From positions 38,679,932 to 38,743,931 of the forward strand of contig OY997596.1 of assembly GCA_963921825.1 (NCBI GenBank): DNA of 64,000 nucleotides. Direction: 5' to 3'. Source of the DNA: Erodium maritimum. Taxonomy: Eukaryota > Streptophyta > Magnoliopsida > Geraniales > Geraniaceae. Of this stretch, positions 11,263-22,741 are shown piece by piece. Each line of letters opens with the position of its first letter. Positions within the stretch are counted from its first letter, which is position 1. The notes under the pieces were generated by a model. It was given only the letters and a program-made list of their open reading frames with translations. It was not told where the DNA came from and did no database searches. A program made the translations under genes and the position numbers.

Positions 11263-12936
11263 CAACCTAGGGATGGCAAAAAGCCCCGCACCAAACGGGG
11301 ACCGCATCCTCGCCCCGCCCCGTACTACCATTTTTATAATAAAATATTATAATAATGTATACACAATACTACTACTTTAATGAACCTTTATATGAACTCT
11401 AGAAACAATTTAATGTGTTCATATATGGGTCCAACACCCGCTCTTATTACACAATTCATAGGATGATTCTATCAAAGTAACGCAATTTCAGAACTTCAAA
11501 GCTTTTTACAAGATATGATAACATAAGTCATCTCTCTTTCTCTTTTGTTTTTGTTAATTCTAGGGTTTACTCCATGTCCTAACCTCGTACTACACTTAAT
11601 TGTCAAATTCGTACCCAAGCTTTGGAAAATTGTCAAATAGTAACGAATTTCAAAACTAAATTATTAAAAATAAAAAAGTACTGTTTAAATTGACTTTTTC
11701 CGTGAACAGTGAATCACGTGCTGCATGAGGTTATTCATTTGTAGTTTAAAATGATCCATGGATCGGGAGTAGTCACTATGATCCATGGATGTCGTTGAAA
11801 ATACATAGTAGTTTAATTTATGCATGAGGTTATTCATTTGTGATGTTAGATGATGATTTTTGCGATGTTGAGTTCGATAACCATTTGTGTTCGTTACTCG
11901 ATTTGATTGATTATGGTTGGTTTATGTATGTAGAACGAATTCTAGGTTAATTAAATCGGAGAAAATAATTTATATGTATTAATTGCATGCTAAATTAGAT
12001 ATTTTGGGTACAAACTTGATTAGGAGAACTTTCGATCTCTTTAGCAAATATCAAGTCCTAAATTCATATTTCCGTAGCATTCGTTACTTAATATGTTTAG
12101 TGCTTCTTTTGGATGCTTGATTTTTTCGTTGCATTCTATATGAGATTGATTATTTTCCGATGATTGCTATTTATGTCATGTGTGTTTTAAGCTAAATTGA
12201 TGATTGCGAGTGTGGATTTCCCTTGAGTGATTGTTTTGGGTGTGGATTGCCCCTTGAATTGTTAGTTGTAGCTATCTAGGATCGGTGTATGACTTATTTT
12301 TGCACTTTGAGACTGTTTGAGACATGAAAAAGCATCATTATTTCACTTGATGAGTTATCTAGTTTGAGTGATACCAAGCCCCTTATTAGTGGACTTATGT
12401 AGATCGACCTCTAAGCAAGACGTTCAGAATGGTTGAGTTAGAGAAGTTGATCTAGGTGTAGCTAGATAATTCACTTTTCCCAGAGATTGTGATCTACGCT
12501 TGAGTATTACTAGAACGAGGTTTTATTTAGTTCAACTTGATTATTGATACCATCTTCATTGTTGGTGTTCGATATTCGAGAAGTGAACTAAGAGTAGCTA
12601 GACACACTTCTTTATTTGTGCTTGTCTATTTTAGCATTTGTGTGTTACCAGAGTAAGCACCGCTTATCCTATGTAAGTTGACTCGCATTGATTATTTATC
12701 AATATGATATACTCTCAAGTTGAGAAGCAACTTAAGAGAATTCAAAATAGATGTATGAAAGTTTGATGATTTGTTTTACTCTAACCATATAAATTCATAC
12801 TTGCACATTAGCTTACTTTTAGAAGAGTGTATTTAGTGACGTTTATACTTGCACAAGCAAGTTTGACCACTTCAACACCATTTTGTGGTCCCTCCTCGTT
12901 AGGAACTCAACGATTAATAGATTGTCTTAGATGTGG
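11263..12936. other. unassigned repeat-like sequence
   Basis: No coding region. Around 11275-11335 a short G/C-run segment (ccccgc-type repeats) resembles a common plant microtransposon motif. 11560-12930 reads like transposon leader or LTR sequence rather than a gene, but no ends were found. Confidence 0.3.
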
Positions 12937-14248
12937 TGTCACGCCCCAATTTCAGTAAACCGAACTCGGGACGCGAACGTTTTAAAATAATAAACACTTT
13001 TGAAACCATTTTTATAGATCACTTTAAAAGTACCATTTGTTCAACAAAATAATAATTACAGTTCAAAACACGTCCCAACAAGTGGACAAAAGTACACGGT
13101 ATCCGTCACTAGACTCAAAAGACAAAACCTGGACTCCACTCCTAGCTCCACAAGCTTCGAGAGCTCACCTAATCCGTCCCACGAACGGTACCTGTAGGAA
13201 AAGCAGCTAGGGGTGAGCGTTCGCTCACCACCACGGATAACAGACTGACTACGGCATAATTAGCAGACAAAGCAAGTAACACCACCAACAACTCAACACC
13301 GGGGACCACCATCCCCAACCCAAGTACTCTAACTGAACATACACCCACTGTTGCCTTCCCTGACCAACTCGACACCCTGACACGTAAGTAGACCCGACAC
13401 AACCATTGACGACCTCTTCCAAGGACTCAAAAGAAAGTTACGCAACACCAAACAACATCACAAGGGATCACACCCCAAACAAGATCACAAAGGATCGCAC
13501 ACCAAACAAGATCACAAAGGATCGCAAACCAGCTGCCAAGAACGCCCTCCCGGGACTCTAACCCGGTCAGGCCAACCCAAGAATGCTGCAACTTACCGGG
13601 ACTCTAACCCGTAAGCCAGCCGGAAAGTGCTTGCACTTACCGAGACTCTAACTCGTAAGCCAGCCAAAGAATGCGTGCAACTTACCGGGACTCTAACCCG
13701 TAAGCCAGCCAAAGTATGCTCACAAACCCAAACCACACACGCGCGGCCAGGACCCCTTTATTGGCGGGCGGGCCCCCTACCCCGTCTGAACATGCAGACG
13801 CGTGTGCTCGTGGACCCCCGTTTCAGGAAGCGGGCCCCCAACCTCCGATAACCACAATCACAATCGCAGTCACAAACACAATCACAAGCAAAATCAACAA
13901 CCAATAACAACACAGGTTCAACACTCATAGGCACTCATGGCCACCAAGACACTAACAGTAAAACTCGGACTCAACATCCCCACAGGCACTCACGGCCTCC
14001 CAAGACACACCGACAGTAAGACACGGACTCAACAGCCCCACAGGCACTCATGGCCTCCCAAGACACCAACCATAAAACACGCTTGCAACTTACCGAGACT
14101 CTAACTCGTAAGCCAGCTAAAGAAAGCTTGCAACCCCCCGAGACTCTAACTCGGTCAGGCCAGCCAAAGACACCAACCTTAGTACACGGGCTCTCAAGGC
14201 CACCCAAAACACCAAAGCTAAAGACACGGGTTCAACAACCCCACGGGC
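12937..14248 (-). mobile_element. partial LTR related to the 7.7-kb solo LTR, reverse strand
   Basis: Starts on the plus strand with TGTCACGCCCC, the reverse complement of the GGGGCGTGACA end of the solo LTRs. It then shows the same modules in reverse order: the pyrimidine/CAG tract, the hairpin (13213-13228), the ggatcgca repeats, an array of 'accgggactctaacccgtaa' units (about 13550-13715) and the tandem units of the 9.4-kb array. Likeness stops at about 14248, next to unrelated element sequence, so only part of the LTR is present and no target duplication can be shown. Confidence 0.8.
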
Positions 14249-16986
14249 GGTAGTAAGGTTTTGATAATTGGGATGTATTAGACATGACCCGTTTTTACTT
14301 GTCCAGTTGTGTTTAAAACTTTAGGCACATCCTAGATGCGATGAAGACATCAACTACATTCCAAATTTAATGATTCCTCCAATTAAATCCAATGTAATTC
14401 TTCATTCGAACCCGTCAACTACATTCAATACAATGACGGTTCTAAGGGCTCACATAACAAGGATCAAAATTCCAATTTTATCTTTGCATGTGAGGTGATA
14501 TTCTCGGTAAATAAAGTTAAGCATGTAATTATAATCATGAAAAACTAAACCAAGCATAAAGAGATAAATGTGTACATAATACCGCTTAAACTAACTCCCA
14601 CTTTCTTCTTGAGCTCCACCGACTCCAAGTCGATGCCAAGACCCAAAAAGCCACTAATTGAACTTTTCGCCCTTTTTTCGTCTTGAGCAAAAGATTAAAA
14701 TTGAATGCACGACTCGCAAGTCGGAAAATAATAAGCATTACAAATAAGTGGTACCACGACCACATCTCGAAAAAATAATTACAAGCTAACTTTAACGGCT
14801 CGCATGCCGTGAAAAACGATAAATAATTAAAATGAGCCTGGGGCTATTACGTGCACCATGCCAACATCACATCACACAAGATGTTATCATTCAAGCATGT
14901 TATCACTCAACATGTGATTTCTCCGATTTTAGTTTATCCCCAAGTTTCAAAAAAATAATAATTAATGCTCGATTTATCGAAACCGTTCAAAAATGAAACT
15001 TTTGGACATTTGATTTTTGAGTTCGTCAAGACAGTTCCAAACTCGTAATGAATAACTAAACGGTTTGGCCCAGAATTTTGACCATCTAATGCTCATGCTC
15101 GGCCTAGCTATGTCCAATAGAGCCCCGTTCGGTCCCGGGTTCGGCTCCCCGAGAGTCCCGCTCCCGAGACCGAAAAAATCAAACTTTTTCAGAAATTTCA
15201 TAATTTGATTAAATTTTCAAAATTTCATTTTTCATGCAATAAACCCATAAGAAATAAACTAGAACATGTTATCAAACAATTTTAAAACAACACGCCAAAA
15301 CCGAAACTACAAGCACAAAGCCTAAACTTTTGTGAATCCCAGAGGTAGCACGACTTTGATACCCCTGTTGGGTCTTGATGGAGAGTATGAAAAAATAATC
15401 ACAGTGGAAAATAACTCATGAGACCATGCCATGGAAAAACTACCAAGTTAGAAACACAAGAGAATAAACAAATTCATGGTTTCCTAACCAAATCAAGAAC
15501 ACCATGTAAGGAACGATCAAGATTGAGTTTCCAAGATTCCTACGTATCAATTTGGGAATCAAAGCCACGTAATTCTTCTTATGAGGACTCAAGAACACCA
15601 AAAATAGAGGAAAAGAACACCCTTGGCCGAAATTAGAGGGTGTAGGGGGGGAGTTGTTTCCTATTTGTATCTCGTGTTTGTTATGTTTGATAAGGATGAC
15701 TCAAAACAATTACATCCCTCCAACATAATAAACTAATAGTAACAAGCATGGTGTAGAATGATAGGAGTTGGTGGTGAATCACCAACACCTTAATCAATTC
15801 TTGCTTAATTAGAATTTAATTAATTAATTTCATGGGCTTTTGGTGGCATGGGCCGCCCATTGGCCTCGTGGTTGATGGTCCGTGTCCATTCCCGACGAGG
15901 TCCCGTGATGCGCTCATCACCTCCACACCTTCCATATCGGATATGTCCAATATTATCCGACATGATCAATCTCAAAACTCCACGCCTTGTCTCGATCTGT
16001 AATGTCCTAAATAATTACGAGCACATAACCTAAAACCTAGTTTTAGTCATGTCCGAGACAACTTGCCTTCTTTCCATTCTCCATAAATGTGTTAACGAGT
16101 TTCATCCTCCGGTGTGGCCCTTAGGTTTATGCATGTCGGCATGTCAACGTAAAATCCCAATTTACTTGATCCTACATAAGTGGCAACTAACGAGACTTTA
16201 GTATTTCCTAACACTACATAACAAATCGACCCTATCGATTTTAACTTTTTTGTCGTGTATGTCACTATCCTTTTATCACCGATATCCTGATTGAGATAAG
16301 GCATAGAGCCGTCATCCTTATTATTGCCAATCACTGTTCCTTGATATGTGAGATGAATGAATGTATGATACCCAATATCATTTTCATGGTTATGCTATTC
16401 TTTCATTCTCTCTCTATCAAGAGGCCGAGAACCGATATCTTTCCCATACGTTAGTATTAGGGATAAATCCCTTAGCCATCTTTCGTGTCACTCATGCAGT
16501 CCGTACAAAAGAAAATCCTACCCGTTATGGAAGCCCTGTTACGGAAAACGTTAGGCTCATGTCAAACTCAGTTGTTTACTGCCTAGAAATCACAAAGACT
16601 ATTTGGTCTAAGGATACATGACAAGCTACGACACTGAATATGTTCATGACTTAATCTATGACACATATTCAGGGCGGGTCGTCCAATATCATGTCCCATA
16701 TGATATCTATGATCAGACTCCAGAATCTCATTCCAATGACTAACAGAACGTAAGCCATAAAGAGCATTTTTCATACTAGTCGCTTCTACTGAAGCTTTGT
16801 CGACTAGGGACCCATCGAGTGTGATATATCTCAATCGATGGTTCTATTCGCATGGTGGATAGATCATAACACACATCGATATATTACTCCAACACATAAG
16901 TAATATAAAGCCACTTTAATTTTATTACTAACGATGGTATATACATTTAGACACTTACGATTGAACTATGGGCACTAAGACTAACA
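14249..16986 (-). mobile_element. LTR-retrotransposon part: one LTR plus leader, no coding region
   Basis: The LTR runs 15366-16986 (about 1.6 kb). On the minus strand it begins TGTTAGTCTTAGTGCCC and ends CAAGACCCAACA. A second copy of the same LTR stands alone, in the opposite direction, at 38038-39715. Directly left of 15366 the minus strand reads GGGGTATCAAAGTCG, a reasonable primer-binding site of the TGGTATCA type. From there to about 14249 is a non-coding leader-like stretch with no gag or pol, as in LARD-type elements. The other LTR is not in place. The insertion abuts, and probably entered, the Ulp1-bearing Mutator relic that starts at 17011. Confidence 0.75.
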
Positions 16987-17010
16987 AATATTCCTATGAA
17001 TCTACCTAGG

Positions 17011-17508
17011 CGATGGGAGGGATGCAAGATGATATATTTTCCGGTGAACTACAATAACCAACACTAGATCTTGCTAGTCGCTGACATATAAGAAAGACAT
17101 GTCAAAGTCAACGACAACATAATTAACTTCATATCGGATGCCCAATTAGATACGTTGATGACGTTGTATGTCAACATGCTACCTAGGAGATCTATTTTTG
17201 AAAAAAATTATGCCCGAAGAAATATTAAGCTTGTACAAGGAGGATTTCAGTTTCGAGAGGGTTCAGGGTCTACCCCAAAACAAAAGGTAAAAATCATAGT
17301 TCCTTACTTTTATCTACACACTGAAATTAATGCTTACAATATTATATTATTTGGTAGGACTGGCGACTGTGGGATCTACACACTAAAATTCATCGAGCTG
17401 GAGTTGGCGAACTTGTCATTCGACAAGTATTTGTCAGACAAGTTTATACACCACTATCATAGGACATATTGTGTGCATGTTTTCTCGGACTACCAACTGC
17501 TTCTTTAG
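17011..17508 (+). pseudogene. Ulp1-like cysteine protease of a Mutator-like element
   Basis: C-terminal catalytic part of a Ulp1/SUMO-protease-like (C48) domain. In one frame it reads YFPVNYNNQH, then a stop where a Trp is expected, then ILLVADI, matching the catalytic His block (family pattern FPVN-x-HW-LLVVDI). Next comes ERHVKVNDN, the position of the catalytic Asp block. At about 17368-17400 it reads TGDCGIYTLKFIELELA, the catalytic Cys block (GDCG). Two in-frame stops lie in the His block region, so it is not functional as it stands. The N-terminal part is missing where the LTR element at 15366-16986 adjoins. Such proteases are known as passengers in some plant MULEs, and the MURA relic lies 1.2 kb downstream on the other strand, which supports that origin. 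Confidence 0.75.
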
Positions 17509-17739
17509 ATTGTGAAAATTTGTGTTTCTGGTTGAAGAACAGATGATTTAAGTGTACTTGTAATGAGTATTTTGTAAACTTATCTTCATTTTGGTTAATT
17601 ATTTTGTTGATAAAAGTAACGTTATTGTGTACAATTATCTGCATCCTGGTCAATTATTTTGTTCGAGTTGATCTACAGAGGGAACTGATGAAGATTGTCT
17701 ACAATGTGTTGAACTGCATAGGTACATGACTTGGTTATT
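17509..17739. other. AT-rich spacer inside the Mutator-like relic
   Basis: No coding potential beyond the end of the protease frame; it leads into the CGATCGACGG repeats. Confidence 0.4.
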
Positions 17740-18110
17740 GAAGTGTAACTTGTCGATCGCAGAAACCCAACCGTCGATCGACGACATTATTTTGTTGGAG
17801 AGATCTTTGACATTCTTGATTGACGGGTGCATACCGTCGATCGGCGGTAGATTGACATTTAACAAAATCATTTTGTCGGATTTCGGTGATCGACGGAATT
17901 TCTATCGATTGGTGAGGGTTTTCCGTACTTTGACGATATATCTATCGATAGACGGGAGTTTGCTTCCCATGGAACCCTACGATTGGTGAGGGTTTCTGTA
18001 CTTCGATGGGAAGAAACCTTCGATCGATGGGAGTTAGCTGGCCATGGAACCGTCGACGAATTTTCTGTCGAGCGACGGGAAGAACCCATCGGTCGACGGA
18101 AGTAAACATA
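17740..18110 (+). repeat. degenerate repeats rich in CGATCGACGG
   Basis: About ten variants of 'gtcgatcgacgg' occur in 370 bases. The clearest repeat period is about 73 bases (a block starting 'gacgggagtt' near 17951 recurs as 'gatgggagtt' near 18023, each followed by 'ccatggaacc'). Many of the short motifs are self-complementary. Confidence 0.7.
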
Positions 18111-18119
18111 ATTATCTTA

Positions 18120-18275
18120 ATAGATAGTTTCGATAATCGACGAGTTACACATAAAACAGATAAACATGAGATGAGTTACGCATAGTTACCCTAATAGATG
18201 AGTTACACATAGTTAGCCAAATAGATGAGTTATAAGTACTTACCTAAAAGATGGGTTACACATAGTTACTCTTTT
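18120..18275 (+). repeat. 'gatgagttacacatagttac' repeats
   Basis: Four to five units of about 32-38 bases, each with a variant of 'agatgagttacacatagtta'. They lie between the protease and transposase relics. Confidence 0.75.
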
Positions 18276-18329
18276 TTCTTAGCGACTTCCTCGTCGGGGC
18301 ACTTTCATTGAATGCCAATGTTGCCTCAT

Positions 18330-18660
18330 CTCTGCTTTAAACTTCATTTCTACCATATTGTTCACTATCCCCTTTGACGTGATAGTCGTCTAGGGGAGGC
18401 TCTTCTTCCAAAGGCTCCTCCTGTCTTTTCCCTTCATCTTCTGGTGTTTCTTTAGTCGGAGATGGGTAGTTCTCTTTTGGGTGTCTTGATAAAGACTTAG
18501 GTGTCGTTGGATTCTGAACACATCCATATCTGTACCAAGTATCGCTCCCTTTAGATGAGGAGTCTTTTGAAGGACAATAATCATTCCACAATATTTATTG
18601 TCTTGGAAATATAGTAGAAGTATATGGAAGATGAAAATTATAGGCAAGATGAGGTATATG
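18330..18660 (-). other. acidic ORF fragment downstream of MURA
   Basis: Minus-strand frame with a Lys/Glu/Pro-rich product (segment EDEGKRQEEPLEEEPPLDD). It follows the MURA knuckle on the same strand and could be the tail of the transposase gene or another passenger; no domain recognised. Confidence 0.3.
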
Positions 18661-18689
18661 TAGTTTCAGTGTTCTTACTTTACGTCAGA

Positions 18690-19520
18690 CTTCACGTCAT
18701 ACTTATTGTGAACTAAATATAACCATTGCAATTACAACATTCATGACTAAACTAGACAGTCTGTCACCTACCAATAGTAGCATAATCACAAATAAATACA
18801 TAGTTTGCCAAATAGTATCCTTAAACATTAGATGAAGAAGCAAGCGAAGGACATGTTCGTTTGTTGTGACCAACAATCGCATAATTTCCACATTTTCGTT
18901 GACGCTTTGTAGCCGGTCTTCGAGCCTCACCAGTTGACGGAGTTCTTCATTTTGTTAGTGTACCGCGTTTCGGTACATAGTATGGAGGGAGAACCGTCAT
19001 AAGACCTTCACGATCATCAATACTCCACTCTGATTCTCGTAACACTGGGTAAACGGTTCCATGATAAGTCGTACACCATGTTTCTATCGTGTAATAGTAC
19101 GAGCACAATTCGTAAAGATTTTCCCCAGCATGCTCATACCACACTAAGGTATGAGCACAAGGAAGTCTATCGATGTCAAACTTCCGGCAATCACATCGCT
19201 TCATCCCCAAATAAACTAAGACGTCAGTGTCTTCACAAGTAACTCGATACTCGTCGCGCTTGTTCAGTGGTGTTATTCGCATCCCCTTCACTTTAACGTT
19301 CCTTTTTTAAATGATACTCTCTGCCTCTGGAGTTACAGGCGATCCCATTACCGGTAATTTGTCTATCAAATCTATATGATTGATGAACCACTGACTAATC
19401 GTTTTCCGCATGATGTTTAACAGCTCAATTAAAAGCCACACTCTCTCTCTGTTCGTATTGCATTATTGATAGATTCAAAACCGTTCGTTATCGTAATATT
19501 ATGCCGAGTGCCTTACATTT
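18690..19520 (-). pseudogene. MURA (MuDR-type) transposase C-terminal part
   Basis: Transposase of a Mutator-like element, minus strand. At about 19500-19470 it reads TNGFESINNAIR, the usual 'N-AES-N' block after the catalytic core. The frame at 18947-19291 holds the SWIM zinc finger, CDCRKFDIDRLPCAH, with both cysteines and the Cys-x-His pair present. At about 18900-18840 comes a C-terminal knuckle, KCGNYAIVGHNKRTCPS, where Tyr stands in place of the usual second Cys. The blocks are in the right order but in different frames with stops, and the DDE catalytic part is not seen, so the gene is dead. It probably belongs to the same element as the Ulp1 relic, lying convergent to it. Confidence 0.8.
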
Positions 19521-19890
19521 AACCAACTTCCCTTACTGTCCCAACAGCTTTGAATTTAGCAACGTGCCCATAAAAGCAATTCGATACATCAAAATCACCA
19601 CTCAGTTTCACTTTCTAGCATCCATTTAATGAGTTTTTAGAAACAAACATCCACCTCACCACCAAGTAAACACAATGACCTGTCAAAAAAACATACATTA
19701 CGAAATAAATGAAGAAATCGCGATTGCCTTGGCAGAGTAATGAGAAAAAAACATCTGTTTGGAAACATAAAAAATTGAATAGCAACTAAGTGATTTCAGA
19801 AGAGAGATGTACCTAAAATAAACCTCAACTGACAAACAGACACATGTATTCTGTTGAGGTATATGGGCCGATTGTGGCGGGCAGGCGGTG

Positions 19891-19897
19891 TATAAAA
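19891..19897 (+). promoter_or_regulatory. TATA box of the PLAT gene
   Basis: TATAAAA 36 bases upstream of the ATG at 19933, so transcription should start about 30 bases downstream and leave a very short 5' UTR. Spacing and sequence are typical for plant promoters. Confidence 0.75.
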
Positions 19898-19932
19898 AGG
19901 TGAATTGGCTTGTCTTGTCAGTACTCTCATTA

Positions 19933-20511
19933 ATGGCGATCCTCCTCCGCGATCTGACCGTCGTCGTCTTGGCGCTCCTCTCGCTCTCCCTCGTAGCTCA
20001 ATCTGTAAGTAATCGATTCAATTCAAATTAAATTTAATTTAAGATGAGGCGTGAATTGAATCAATGATGATGTTGGTTGTTGCAGGACGACTGCGTGTAC
20101 ACGATGTTCATCAGGACGGGATCGAAGATCAAGGGCGGCACCGACTCCAAGATCAGCATGTCCCTGGGCACCAAGGAGGGGATGAGCTTGGAGATCCCGG
20201 ACCTAGTGGAATGGGGCGGGCTCATGGACAAGGATCACAACTACTTCGAGAGGGGCAATTTGGACATTTTCAGCGTCCGCGGTGATTGCTTGGATATCTG
20301 CGCCATGAACCTTACCTCCGACGGGAAGGGCGAGAACCACGGATGGTACTGCAACTACGTCGAGATCACCTCCTCCGGCGCCCAAATTCCCTGCAAGCAG
20401 CAGACCTTCACGGTGGAGCAGTGGCTCGCTACAGATTCCGAGCCCAACCAGCTCACCGCCACCAGGAACAACTGTACGTCCGCCGGTGGTGGCGACAAAT
20501 CTGAGAGATGA
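19933..20511 (+). CDS. secreted PLAT-domain protein (PLAT1/ATS3-like)
   Basis: Two exons: 19933-20004 and 20086-20511, with a GTAAGT donor and a TTGCAG acceptor; the product is 165 residues. Exon 1 codes exactly for a signal peptide (MAILLRDLTVVVLALLSLSL, ending about residue 24), so the mature chain starts with DDCVYT at exon 2. A PLAT/LH2 beta-sandwich follows (about residues 26-140), with the family blocks VYTMFIRTGS, AGLMDKDHNYFERGNLDIFS-like text (here WGGLMDKDHNYFERGNLDIF), NLTSDGKGENHGWYCNYVEI, and FTVEQWLATD near the end. Cysteines at the start, middle and end match the plant family and suggest disulfides; two N-glycosylation sequons are visible (NLTS and NCTS). Family members (Arabidopsis PLAT1 is the nearest remembered) act in the ER or apoplast in abiotic-stress responses; the same role here is inferred. 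Length is usual for the family (about 165-185). A TATA box and polyadenylation signal are in place; the gene looks intact. Confidence 0.93.
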
Positions 20512-20596
20512 TGCCACCGCCTTTTTGTAATGGTCCTGTATAGGCCTATTGTTTCAAAAACCAACTAGAAATAACACAACTGTCATCTACTTCTGA

Positions 20597-20602
20597 AATA
20601 AA
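20597..20602 (+). terminator. polyadenylation signal of the PLAT gene
   Basis: AATAAA 86 bases after the stop codon, in an AT-rich 3' UTR, just before the TAA microsatellite. Confidence 0.6.
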
Positions 20603-20657
20603 TATAAACACCATTTTTAGATCCAATCGACAGATCGAGAACATATTATTCTACAAC

Positions 20658-20674
20658 TAATAATAATAATAATG

Positions 20675-20720
<46 letters not shown>

Positions 20721-20753
20721 TAATAATAATAATAATAACTATAATAATAATAA
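20658..20753 (+). repeat. (TAA)n microsatellite
   Basis: About 30 TAA units with a few single-base interruptions. It borders the T-run of a minus-strand LINE; a shorter TAA run (22719-22741) lies at the other end of that LINE. Confidence 0.95.
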
Positions 20754-22718
20754 TTTTTTTTAGAGGAAATGATGATATTATTAATTTAAGATGGGCTGGT
20801 GCCCACGAACGTATGAGTCACCATACATAAACCAAACTAACAGAATTGGAAAAACAAGTGCAGACAAATTTTTTTTGCTCTTAGACATAATGGCGATCGG
20901 GGGGGCGGGACTGCGGTAGCATCCGAGGACACCGATACAGTATACTCCAACCACAAGAAACTGATCGAGCAGATCAGAGGATAAGCAAACAGTGGTGGAC
21001 CGATTACTCCCCCGGTATGTCAGCGTGCGTCGTCCTCCCTTGACTGATAATGGTAGGGCTCCTGAACGCGGGATTGCTGACCCTGAAGTGGTAGAGAAGT
21101 AATTTATCAGCTGTTGGTGATACCAATGCCACCTACACACCAGGGAGAAGGTACAACCGACCAAACCCTCCCTGGCCCCTTGAGTACTCATTCTTGGAGG
21201 CGAGGGTGCTTGAAGCCCCCCGCCGCTGCAGATGACGCCTCATTCGACGCCGCCGAGTCTTCCTCCTCCTCGGGGTTCTCCTCTCTCAGTACCCTATTGT
21301 TTCCAGATAGTGACGGTGTCGGATCCCTTGGCAACCAACCCCTCGCCCCCTCATCCTCTTCTACTTCCCTATGTCCCCACCACCTTGTCCCTTCCTTCCT
21401 TGGTGGTGTCCTTGGTACTTCCTTAAAATGGCCCCCTTTTTCCGACCCCCCTAGATAAGTCCAGTTCGTCCCTGGGGTGGCCTTCCCATGTTTCGCTTTC
21501 TCTATTGCTGACCTCGGGTCCCCTGGTGCCTTCAGTGAGGACCCCCGAACTCCCCCAACAACCGGGCAGACCGGGAATAGATGGCCCGCACAACAACATC
21601 CAAAACAGTGCTCAGGTAAATATTCGTACGAATATATAGACGTGTTCGTACCTGAGAGACGGATAGGCGGAACCAGCGTTGACTTTGCAAGGGGACTCTG
21701 ATATCCGCCATGATTCTGACCTTCATAAAATCCCCCCAGCAAAGGCTATCCTTGTCCACATCCACGCCTTGGCATACTCCCAGCGTGTTGCCTACCCTGA
21801 AACCCACATCCCTCGTCCAAGCCCCTATTGGCAAATTTGACACTCGCGTCCAGACCGAGAAATGATGGAATTGCAGGTCCTTAACCTGCATGTGGGCCCG
21901 CAGGTCCGTAAACAGGACCAGAGAATCCCAAAAGGACCAGGGTTCACCCAGCAGAACCCTTTCCCTCTCCTTAGCTGACCTGAAGAAAAAGGCGACCAGA
22001 CCTCCTTCCAATGGTTTAGCCTCGACCTTCATACCCCAGACATCCTCCACTCGTGCCACCACCGACTTCCAGAAGATCCTCCTAGTGGTCAGGACCTTGG
22101 CTTCTAGTGCCCGAATTGTTTTCTCAGCTCTCGTCGTTCTACTCCATTACCCAGGCGTCGAGGTCTCAGACCTCTCGCCCGCGTACGACGGAGAGTAGCC
22201 GGTCCTGATCAGACCCGACAACCCAGCCGAGAAGCACATCGGTGATCCCGTAACCCGCTCCGTCATCAACCCAGTCGAGATCACCGGACTCGCCTCCCGC
22301 TCCGGTTCCTCCTCTGGCCACAAGGATCCCGTATCCTCCGACCCCCCCTCCGGCTTGTCCTCCTCCGGTTCCTCTTCCGGCCACGACTCTTCCGTGGCCG
22401 TCATCTCCTCCGTCGGTACAAACCCCGACTTCTCCACACCAGACGCCCGGAACTCGTCCCCAACGACGAGACCCCCGGCCCCAGCCTCCTGCTCCGATAG
22501 GCAGGGTCCCCAGTGAACCCCGTCTCCGTTGATGTCTCCCCCGCCTTCCATCACGCTCGAGTTCTCCATGGATGGCAGTGATATCGCAAAACTTTCTCTA
22601 AACCCTAGCAGAGACGGTTTAGAGAGGCTGCGCTCATACACAGTTTTCTCATTCAATCTCTATAATCGAAGCTTTGTTTGTTTACATTCTTTTAATTTTG
22701 TGAAATAAAAGTATTTTT
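20754..22718 (-). mobile_element. L1-type LINE, ORF1 part, in a TAA microsatellite
   Basis: A T-run at 20754-20761 is the poly(A) tail of a minus-strand LINE. TAA repeats lie on both sides (20658-20753 and 22719-22741), which suggests insertion into a microsatellite, though a duplication cannot be measured in simple repeats. Only ORF1 and about 430 bases of 3' sequence are seen; the endonuclease and reverse transcriptase are absent, so it is either internally deleted or a non-autonomous form. It lies 240 bases past the stop codon of the PLAT gene. Confidence 0.8.
21188..22569 (-). pseudogene. LINE ORF1 (DUF4283 plus CCHC knuckle)
   Basis: The likely start is ATG at 22569 (MENSSVMEGGGDING). 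A Glu/Pro-rich linker (about 22400-22250) is followed by a stop near 22147. The same frame then continues with the DUF4283 domain (about 22060-21690, with EGGLVAFFFRSAKERERVL, EPWSFWDSLVLF and SVWTRVSNLPIGAW). After a frame change around 21640-21690 comes a zinc knuckle, CFGCCCAGHLFPVC (C-x2-C-x4-H-x4-C, all four ligands present), and a basic tail ending about 21188. Nucleic-acid binding is the known role of this ORF. With one stop and at least one frameshift it is not functional. Confidence 0.85.
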
Positions 22719-22741
22719 ATTAATAATAATAATAATAATAA

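Noticed and set aside
17650-18110. The regularly spaced CGATCGACGG motifs as a CRISPR-like array.
   Set aside because: Spacers are themselves repeated and unit length varies; the setting is a plant transposon.
20203-20517. Antisense and alternative frames across the PLAT gene exon 2.
   Set aside because: Shadows of the GC-rich coding exon; only the PLAT frame has domain support and proper splice sites.
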